Source of the DNA: CAYQAJ01 sp964415245 | GTDB taxonomy: Bacteria > Planctomycetota > Planctomycetia > Pirellulales > Pirellulaceae | Direction: 5' to 3' | DNA: 5,960 nt | NCBI GenBank assembly: GCA_964415245.1 | Contig: CAYQAJ010000309.1 | Location: forward strand, 1-5,960 | Shown here: positions 1-5,032 of the stretch, piece by piece | Layout of the letters: the number at the start of each line of letters is the position of its first letter | Position numbering within the stretch: the stretch's first letter is position 1 | The notes under the pieces: model-generated | The model's database searches: none | What the model saw: only the letters and a program-made list of their open reading frames with translations | What the model was told of the DNA's origin: nothing | Position numbers and translations under genes: made by a program

Positions 1-92
1 ACATCCTCAAAGAACTCGGCTACGACATCCGCCCGCTCAAGGCCGGCTACAAGGATCTACTCAAAGCGGGTTTCCCGAAGGCCGAGGAGTGA
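1..92 (+). CDS. C-terminal end of a probable rhodanese-like protein (5' part outside window)
   Basis: The reading frame open from base 3 gives 29 residues and then a TGA stop at 90-92. The tail reads LKELGYDIRPLKAGYKDLL followed by KAGFPKAEE. This resembles the last helix and turn of rhodanese domains, where the family ends with a pattern like L..LGY.V..L.GGY..W..AGFP. Rhodanese domains transfer or bind sulfur through an active-site cysteine loop, but that loop would lie upstream of the window, so activity cannot be judged. The gene converges on the minus-strand putA, with 129 bases between the two stop codons. I see no clear intrinsic terminator after it. The family call rests on a short tail and is tentative; that this is a real coding end is more secure. 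Confidence 0.5.
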   Translation, partial: ILKELGYDIRPLKAGYKDLLKAGFPKAEE

Positions 93-99
93 GCCACTG

Positions 100-115
100 A
101 CGCGGAGACGCGGAG
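100..115 (+). repeat. Tandem 8-mer ACGCGGAG, two copies
   Basis: Two perfect head-to-tail copies of ACGCGGAG occupy 100-107 and 108-115, starting eight bases after the stop of the upstream gene. Short GACGCGGA-type runs of this sort are familiar, from memory, in intergenic DNA of environmental bacteria including planctomycetes. No function is evident. Confidence 0.6.
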
Positions 116-124
116 ATTTCCATC

Positions 125-147
125 GAAGTCGGAAATCGGAAGTCGGA
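125..147 (+). repeat. GAAGTCG-type heptamer array, three units
   Basis: Three contiguous 7-base units are visible: GAAGTCG (125-131), GAAATCG (132-138) and GAAGTCG (139-145), then GA. The spacer on the far side of putA carries a related run in the same orientation (GAAGTCG 3524-3530, GCAATCG 3531-3537). The 7-base period recalls the short tandemly repeated heptamers described in cyanobacteria, although the sequence differs. Confidence 0.65.
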
Positions 148-180
148 TTTCGCCGTTCGAACCCTCTCTGCGTATTCCGA

Positions 181-208
181 CTGAACGCTGAAAACCGAAC
201 ACTGAAAA
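181..208 (-). repeat. TTTTCAG-type heptamer array, four units (minus strand)
   Basis: Read on the minus strand there are four contiguous 7-base units: TTTTCAG (208-202), TGTTCGG (201-195), TTTTCAG (194-188) and CGTTCAG (187-181). Bases 188-210 are an inverted copy, with one mismatch in 23, of bases 3425-3447 on the other side of putA. The array begins 14 bases past the putA stop codon and would be in its transcript's 3' end. Confidence 0.7.
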
Positions 209-221
209 CTCTCGGTAGCGC

Positions 222-3200
222 TCACTCCGGCGGCGGAGCGAAGCCGCGGCGCATCGTGTTTTCGGTGATCGTGCGGGGCAGCACGAACTGCAAGAGATAG
301 TCGTCGCCGCCGGCTTTGCTGCCGATGCCCGACATTTTGAAGCCGCCGAACGGCTGCCGGCCGACCAGTGCGCCGGTGATGCCGCGGTTCAGGTACACGT
401 TGCCCATCATCAGCTCGCGGCGGGCGCGGTCGAGGTGGGCCGGGCTGCGGGAAAAGATGCCGCCGGTGAGCGCGTACTCGGTGCCGTTGGCGATGGCGAT
501 CGCCTCGTTCAGGTCGGCCGCGCGAATCACGGCCAGCACCGGGCCAAAAATCTCTTCCTGGGCGATGCGAGCCATGTAGGGAACGTCGGCGAAAATGTGC
601 GGGCCGATGAAGTAGCCGCTGTTTGTTAGTTCGCCCACGTCGACGGCCAGCGCGAGTCGCGATTCCTGCTTGCCCAGCTCAATGTAGCGACCGATGCGCT
701 CGTGTGATTCGGCGTCGATGACTGGACCCACGATGGTGGCGGGGTCCTCGGCGGGGCCGACTTTGAGGCTGCGGGTGGCTTCGATCAGCCGGGCGAGGAA
801 CGGCTCGTACACGTCGGCCAGCACGATGGCGCGGCTGCACGCCGAGCACTTCTGCCCCTGGTAGCCGAACGCGCTGTGTACGACGCCCAGCACGGCCTCG
901 TCGAGATCGGCGTCGGAATCGACGATGATCGCGTTCTTGCCCCCCATTTCGGCGATGACGCGCTTGACCGGGCCGACCCCCTTGGCCGACACCTCCGCCG
1001 CCTTGGCGTTGATGGCCAGCCCCACGCCGCGCGAACCGGTGAACGCGATCAGGGCGACGCGCGGATGCTCGACCAGCGTGGCGCCCGCCACTTCGCCCCG
1101 ACCGGGCAGGTAGTTGGCCACGCCGTCGGGCAGGTCGACTTCGCGAAAGATGTCCATCAAGAGCGCGGCGGTGACAGGCGATTGCTCGGCCGGCTTCATG
1201 ACGACCGTGTTGCCGGTGGCCAGCGCCGCGGCAGTCATGCCGGTGAGAATGGCCAGCGGAAAATTCCAGGGCGAGATCACAGCCGTCACGCCGCGGGGAA
1301 GGTACACGAAGCGGTTCTCCTCGCCCGGCACGTCGGCCCCGTGCGGCGCTTCGAGAGCAACGGCGTGGGCAGCGTAGTAGTTGCAAAAGTCGATCGCCTC
1401 GCACACGTCAGCGGTCGCCTCGCGCCACTCTTTACCGCACTCGTACACTTCCCAGGCGGCCAGTTCGAACAGCCGATCGCCCATCAAGTCGGCAGCGGCC
1501 CGCAAATACTCGGCGCGGCCCTCGGCGCCGAGCGCTGCCCAATCGGGTAGCGCGCGGGAAGCGGCTTCGACGGCGCGTCGGGCATGCTCGGCGGTGGCGG
1601 AAGCCGACCGGCCCACGACGCGGTCTTTGTGCGATGGATCGAGCGAGTCAATCTGCTCGGGCGTTTCGATCCGCTCGCCCCCGATGACCAGTGGGCACTC
1701 GATGCCGAGCTTCCGCATTACTTCGGCGAGCGCCTCGCTCATGGCCCGGCGGTTCTCTTCGCGGGCAAAGTCGACATGCGGCTCGTTGCGGAACGTGGCC
1801 TTGAGGTGCGGCCTTTCGGCATCGGCCGTAGCGCCGAGTTTCGCTTTCGTATCGTTCATATCCATCTCGTCCGGTGATGTGGTTGGAGCCGATGCCAATT
1901 CCGCGTGCGATCTCGGCGCCGAGTCGAGTCGCCTGCCGACCTCTTCCGGGTCTTCCAAGAGCTGGTCGGGCTCAACGTGCTCGTAAAAGCCCGCTCGCAG
2001 GAACGAATCGTTCGACGTGTTTTCCAACAGCCGCCGGACGAGATACGCCATGCCGGGAATCAGTTCGCCGTAGGGCATGTACACGCGCAGTCGCTGTCCG
2101 CGATTCACCAGCGCCTGTTTCTCGGCGTCGGCCATACCGTAGAGCATTTGCACTTCGTACGAGCGCTCGGGCAGACCCAGCTTCTCGGCGACCGCGATGC
2201 CGTAAGCCAGCGAGCGGATGTTGTGCGACCCCAGCGCCGGCCGCAGGTGCTCGGTGTGCTGCATCAGGTACCGCGTGAGCCGCTCGAAGTTCGCGTCGGA
2301 TTGCCACTTCTGTTGAAACACCGGCACGGGCCAGCTCTCGGCGCGGGCGTGAATGGTTTCGTAATCCCAGTACGCCCCTTTCACCAGTCGCACCCAAACG
2401 GGCGTTCCCCGCCGCGCGGCCCAATCGCGCAGGGCGACGAGATCCTCGGGCGAATCTTTCAGGTAGCACTGAATGACGATGCCCACGTCGCGCTGGTCGC
2501 GAAACTCGTCTTGCATGAGCACGCGGCGGAAAATGTCGAGCGTGAGGTCCTTCTTATCGTACGACTCCATGTCGACGTTGATGAACGCTCGGTGCCGGCG
2601 AGCCTCGCGCAACAGCTCGGCCAGTCGCGCCCCCGCGCGGTTCATGGCACCGGCCGGGTCGATGGCGTCGAACTGGCTGTCGAGGGCCGAGAGCTTGATG
2701 GAGAGATTCACCCGCGGAGCTTCGCCATAGGCCCCCTGGTCGACGCGCGGCTCCTCGGGCCAGCCGTTTACGGTGGGAGCGATCGATTCGATCAGGTCGA
2801 CGTAGGAGCGCAGGAACCGCTCAGCCTCGACCTCGCTCACCACGGCCTCGCCCAGGATGTCGAGGGTGAAGCCGCGTCCCCGGTCGCGCTCGCGACGCGC
2901 GGCGGCCAGCACTTCGCGGGCCGTCGTGCCGGCGATGAAACGGCGGGCGAAGTCCATGGTGCCGACGCGAGCGGCTTTGGCCAGTGCGGGGCGGGCCGGT
3001 CCGAAGTGTCGCGCGGCGCCCAACGCCATCCGCAGCATGGGCGGTAATTGCCCGCGAAGCGGCTTCAAATACTGGTCGAGATGGGTGGCCACGTCGCCGC
3101 TCGTGCGAAGCATGGGCAGCACGTCGACGAACCGCAACAGCTCGACCTTGAGCGGCTCGTCGCGCATGGCCCACGACATGAGCCGGTCGTCCCACCAGCG

Positions 3201-3332
3201 GCGCTGAAAGATGTGCGTGCGCTCGGTGGGGAGCGCGTCGAATACTTCGCGGCCGATTGCCCGGGCCCGCTCGTCGAGGGCCGCTAGCCCCTCGTGAGTA
3301 AAGCGGTCGGCAGCGGTGTCGTGCGGCGCCAT
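222..3332 (-). CDS. putA: Bifunctional proline dehydrogenase / L-glutamate gamma-semialdehyde dehydrogenase (PutA type, no DNA-binding domain)
   Basis: This enzyme oxidises L-proline to P5C with FAD and then oxidises the hydrolysed semialdehyde to glutamate with NAD+. From the ATG at 3330-3332 it has 1036 residues, the size of short PutAs without the N-terminal ribbon-helix-helix repressor domain. The proline dehydrogenase barrel spans roughly 35-465 and shows NLSIKLSALDSQ (209-220), NVDMESYD (252-259), VRLVKGAYWDYE (314-325), LGSHN (367-371) and YLVRRLLEN (430-438), whose Arg433-Arg434 pair should bind the proline carboxylate. The aldehyde dehydrogenase spans roughly 540-1020, with SPWNFP (687-692), MKPAEQSP (712-719), FTGS (764-767), general base Glu795 in EMGGKN, catalytic Cys829 in GQKCSACSR, and EEIFGP (926-931). 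The frame stays open upstream to a TTG at 3375-3377, adding 15 low-complexity residues; I prefer the ATG, since family-like sequence begins just after it. Neither start has a clear ribosome-binding site. All key catalytic residues appear present. Confidence 0.95.
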   Translation of the reverse strand: MAPHDTAADRFTHEGLAALDERARAIGREVFDALPTERTHIFQRRWWDDRLMSWAMRDEPLKVELLRFVDVLPMLRTSGDVATHLDQYLKPLRGQLPPMLRMALGAARHFGPARPALAKAARVGTMDFARRFIAGTTAREVLAAARRERDRGRGFTLDILGEAVVSEVEAERFLRSYVDLIESIAPTVNGWPEEPRVDQGAYGEAPRVNLSIKLSALDSQFDAIDPAGAMNRAGARLAELLREARRHRAFINVDMESYDKKDLTLDIFRRVLMQDEFRDQRDVGIVIQCYLKDSPEDLVALRDWAARRGTPVWVRLVKGAYWDYETIHARAESWPVPVFQQKWQSDANFERLTRYLMQHTEHLRPALGSHNIRSLAYGIAVAEKLGLPERSYEVQMLYGMADAEKQALVNRGQRLRVYMPYGELIPGMAYLVRRLLENTSNDSFLRAGFYEHVEPDQLLEDPEEVGRRLDSAPRSHAELASAPTTSPDEMDMNDTKAKLGATADAERPHLKATFRNEPHVDFAREENRRAMSEALAEVMRKLGIECPLVIGGERIETPEQIDSLDPSHKDRVVGRSASATAEHARRAVEAASRALPDWAALGAEGRAEYLRAAADLMGDRLFELAAWEVYECGKEWREATADVCEAIDFCNYYAAHAVALEAPHGADVPGEENRFVYLPRGVTAVISPWNFPLAILTGMTAAALATGNTVVMKPAEQSPVTAALLMDIFREVDLPDGVANYLPGRGEVAGATLVEHPRVALIAFTGSRGVGLAINAKAAEVSAKGVGPVKRVIAEMGGKNAIIVDSDADLDEAVLGVVHSAFGYQGQKCSACSRAIVLADVYEPFLARLIEATRSLKVGPAEDPATIVGPVIDAESHERIGRYIELGKQESRLALAVDVGELTNSGYFIGPHIFADVPYMARIAQEEIFGPVLAVIRAADLNEAIAIANGTEYALTGGIFSRSPAHLDRARRELMMGNVYLNRGITGALVGRQPFGGFKMSGIGSKAGGDDYLLQFVLPRTITENTMRRGFAPPPE

Positions 3333-3369
3333 GGGTGGATCGTGTGGGGGCGGAGATATGGCGACAAAG

Positions 3370-3384
3370 ATACTCAAAGAGTAT
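3370..3384. promoter_or_regulatory. Perfect 15-bp inverted repeat upstream of putA, possible operator
   Basis: The sequence ATACTC-AAA-GAGTAT has two perfect 6-base arms and a 3-base centre. It sits 38-52 bases upstream of the preferred putA ATG, a position where a dimeric regulator could act or where an mRNA leader could fold. It is A/T-rich compared with its surroundings. No regulator gene is nearby and the motif matches no operator I can name, so a regulatory role is inference from symmetry and position only. Confidence 0.3.
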
Positions 3385-3399
3385 GCGAGAGGGACAAAA

Positions 3400-3413
3400 G
3401 CGGAAAGCGGGAA
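3400..3413 (+). repeat. Two-unit GCGGAAA/GCGGGAA heptamer
   Basis: GCGGAAA (3400-3406) is followed directly by GCGGGAA (3407-3413), which differs at one base. It shares the 7-base period of the neighbouring arrays but is short enough to be chance on its own. Confidence 0.4.
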
Positions 3414-3419
3414 CGCAAG

Positions 3420-3447
3420 TTTTCAGTTTTCAGTGTTCAGTTTTCAG
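3420..3447 (+). repeat. TTTTCAG heptamer array, four units (plus strand)
   Basis: Four contiguous 7-base units are present: TTTTCAG (3420-3426), TTTTCAG (3427-3433), TGTTCAG (3434-3440) and TTTTCAG (3441-3447). Bases 3425-3447 match the reverse complement of 188-210 at 22 of 23 positions, so the putA gene is bracketed by inverted copies. The strict period and single-base variation indicate a tandem repeat rather than random A/T-rich DNA. Confidence 0.75.
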
Positions 3448-3523
3448 TCGGAGGATACCACCGCCTTCGTTGGTGATTGGCCGGTCGCACTTCCGAAAGT
3501 GGTCCGACGCCGAGCGGATAGCG

Positions 3524-3544
3524 GAAGTCGGCAATCGGAAAGCA
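3524..3544 (+). repeat. Degenerate GAAGTCG-type heptamer run
   Basis: GAAGTCG (3524-3530) and GCAATCG (3531-3537) are followed by a more degraded GAAAGCA (3538-3544). It is the same family and orientation as the run at 125-147 on the far side of putA. Confidence 0.5.
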
Positions 3545-3564
3545 GACACGAGGGTGACAGTGTA

Positions 3565-3590
3565 AGCCTGAAGCGCAAGCGAAGGAATGA
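3565..3590 (+). repeat. Planctomycete-like interspersed element (AAGCGCAAGCGAAGGAATG core)
   Basis: The core AAGCGCAAGCGAAGGAATG (3571-3589), preceded by AGCCTG, closely resembles from memory a short sequence (AGCCCGAAGCGCAAGCGAGG) scattered through intergenic DNA of Pirellulales planctomycetes. If translated it would give a spurious basic peptide (SLKRKRRNE), which argues against coding. It lies just past the 3' end of the DUF58 gene, next to a hairpin. Only one copy is in the window, so its repeat status rests on recall. Confidence 0.45.
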
Positions 3591-3592
3591 AG

Positions 3593-3612
3593 GGCCGAGA
3601 AACGAGTCGGCC
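3593..3612 (-). terminator. Possible weak terminator hairpin after the DUF58 gene
   Basis: GGCCGA (3593-3598) and TCGGCC (3607-3612) form a perfect 6-bp stem with an 8-base loop. On the minus strand the stem begins four bases after the DUF58 stop codon. The sequence after it (CTTCATTCCTT) is pyrimidine-rich but has no proper T-run, so intrinsic termination would be inefficient. The location is the best argument for a role. Confidence 0.3.
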
Positions 3613-3616
3613 GCCT

Positions 3617-5032
3617 TCACAGCAGGTGCCGCGCCTTGACATCCATGTAGCAATTCACCAGCGGCGCGGTCAGCTCCTCGGGAAACACGTCGAGCGACAG
3701 CACTCCCTTGTGCGTCAAATCGGCCAGCACGCGGTGCCGCCAGGTGAGAATCTCGGCGGCGGCCGCGGCGCGGTAGTTCTCGCTTCCGTGCAGCACGGGC
3801 GCGTCGGCGGCCTCGAAGATGCGGCGGTCGCGCAACAGCACGCCCAGCGGCAAGTGTCGCCCGGCAAGCGTGCCCAGGTGCTGCCCGATCTGGTGGGCGT
3901 TCACGTCGTCGATGATGTTGGAGATGAGCACCACCAGGCTGCGTTTGCGGCACCGCGCCGAGAGGTAAAAGAACGCCTGGTCGTACCGCGATTCCACGTG
4001 CTGGGGAAAGCGGTCGAACGAAGCGTGTAGCAGGTGGTTCATCTGCTTCATGCCGCCGCGGATCGGCACGAAGGTGTGAATCTGGTCGGAGAAGCAGATC
4101 AGTCCCACCGAGTCCCCCTGCCGCAGCGCCACGTAGCTGAGCATGAGCATGGCGTTGAGGGCGTGGTCGAGCAGGCTCAAGCCGGCTGCCTCGTTGGTCA
4201 TCATGCGGCCGCAGTCGATCAGAAACACGATCCGCTGGCTCTGGTTGGCCTGGAAGTCTTTTACGGTGAGCTTGTTGCGGCGGGCCGTGCTGCGCCAGTC
4301 GATGTGCTTGTAGTTGTCGTCGCGGGTGAAATCGCGGAGCCGCTCGAACTCGTTATCTTGCCCGATGCGCCGCGTCCGCCGCACCCCCATCAGGCTCAGT
4401 CGATTGGTGCGGGCAAGCACCGCGTATTCCGAAAGCTGCTTCATGTCGGGATACACATTCACGACCGACTTGACGGGACAGCGAACGAACAGCCGCCACA
4501 TTCCCAGCGGACTGCGCACGCACAGGTGCACCACCGACAACTCGAACGCACCGCGGACACTGGCTTTCATTTCGTAGTGCAGCGTGGCGCGGCTTCGCCC
4601 GGCCAGCCGCAGGGCGAACTGCGCGGGGTCGGGCTCGAACTCCTGCGGCACGTCGTCGCGGACCCAGAGAAAGAAGCCGCGCCGCCGAAGGTTGCTCAGG
4701 GTGAGCGTCACGTGGTGGCTCTGCCGCAGCGACGCGATGCGGTTCATCTGCCGCTCGGCGGCAAAGGCGCTGGCACGCGGCAGGAGCAGTAGATCGACCA
4801 TCGCCACCAGCATGATCGCGGCGTCGAGGGCCCCCACGAGCCATATCACCCCCGGCTGAAACAGCACGCCAACGGACAGCAGCGCGGGCACCGACAAGAG
4901 CGCCACCAGCACGAGGTGCGGGAAGGCGCGCTTCCAGATGGCGGCCGCCACCAACGGCACCGTCAACAACAGGAGCAACAGCCAAGGAAGCATCGCCAGT
5001 CGCGAAAACAGTTCGAGCGCCGTTTCGATCAC
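3617..5032 (-). CDS. DUF58 domain protein with N-terminal membrane segments and vWA-like domain
   Basis: This 471-residue protein is the usual partner of MoxR ATPases; its biochemical role is not established in general. Three hydrophobic segments lie near the N-terminus (about 14-32, 39-60 and 62-84), predicting a membrane anchor. A beta-rich middle region precedes the DUF58 signature, GQDNEFERLRDFTRDDN (224-240) then YKHIDWRSTARRNKL (241-255), where IDW and the following Ser/Ala-Arg are family hallmarks. A vWA-like fold follows, with FLIDCGRMM (270-278), GDSVGLICFSD (306-316) and SLVVLISNIIDD (365-376). The usual DxSxS metal motif reads DCGRM here, so metal binding may be lost. The C-terminus, MDVKARHLL, is also family-like. 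I chose the GTG at 5030-5032 because it overlaps the moxR TGA as GTGA and has GGAGGT nine bases upstream. The frame is open further upstream, but that stretch lies inside moxR and is Arg/Gly-rich shadow sequence. Confidence 0.9.
   Translation of the reverse strand: MIETALELFSRLAMLPWLLLLLLTVPLVAAAIWKRAFPHLVLVALLSVPALLSVGVLFQPGVIWLVGALDAAIMLVAMVDLLLLPRASAFAAERQMNRIASLRQSHHVTLTLSNLRRRGFFLWVRDDVPQEFEPDPAQFALRLAGRSRATLHYEMKASVRGAFELSVVHLCVRSPLGMWRLFVRCPVKSVVNVYPDMKQLSEYAVLARTNRLSLMGVRRTRRIGQDNEFERLRDFTRDDNYKHIDWRSTARRNKLTVKDFQANQSQRIVFLIDCGRMMTNEAAGLSLLDHALNAMLMLSYVALRQGDSVGLICFSDQIHTFVPIRGGMKQMNHLLHASFDRFPQHVESRYDQAFFYLSARCRKRSLVVLISNIIDDVNAHQIGQHLGTLAGRHLPLGVLLRDRRIFEAADAPVLHGSENYRAAAAAEILTWRHRVLADLTHKGVLSLDVFPEELTAPLVNCYMDVKARHLL

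Larger units (their letters stand above)
93..221. other. Convergent spacer filled with short degenerate repeats
   Basis: This 129-base gap lies between the stop of the plus-strand gene and the stop of the minus-strand putA. It has no plausible gene. It holds three repeat patches: a tandem ACGCGGAG pair, a GAAGTCG-type heptamer run and a CTGAAAA-type heptamer run. A weak stem (CCGA 195-198 with TCGG 212-215, 13-base loop) followed on the minus strand by TTTT could assist termination of putA, but it is too short to call. Confidence 0.7.
3333..3616. other. Repeat-rich spacer between the DUF58 gene and putA
   Basis: This 284-base gap holds no credible gene; short open frames here have repeat-derived composition and no recognisable protein. 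From the putA side it contains a 15-bp inverted repeat, a GCGGAAA/GCGGGAA pair, a TTTTCAG heptamer array, a small stem (CACTT 3488-3492 with AAGTG 3497-3501), a GAAGTCG-type run, an AAGCGCAAGCGAAGG element and a hairpin just past the DUF58 stop. The putA promoter must lie here unless putA is read from the upstream pair, but I could not find a convincing -35/-10 pair. Confidence 0.65.

Noticed and set aside
195..215. Hairpin CCGA/TCGG followed by TTTT as the putA terminator
   Set aside because: Only four base pairs with a 13-base loop, and the T-run belongs to a TTTTCAG repeat unit; too weak to call.
1905..3047. Long plus-strand open frame (380 codons) opposite putA
   Set aside because: It is antisense to a clearly conserved enzyme, shows no recognisable domain, and has the composition expected from the opposite strand of G/C-biased codons.
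3333..3377. N-terminal extension of PutA from the TTG at 3375-3377
   Set aside because: It adds a 15-residue Pro/His-rich stretch unlike the family, lacks a ribosome-binding site, and the TTG lies inside the perfect inverted repeat. It cannot be fully excluded.
3294..3642. Several overlapping short open frames in the spacer upstream of putA
   Set aside because: They read through the heptamer arrays and the interspersed element, giving repeat-derived peptides with no known family and no supporting start signals.
4034..4792. Plus-strand open frame (252 codons) opposite the DUF58 gene
   Set aside because: Histidine-, valine- and glutamine-rich sequence without domains, lying opposite the conserved DUF58 motifs; an antisense shadow.
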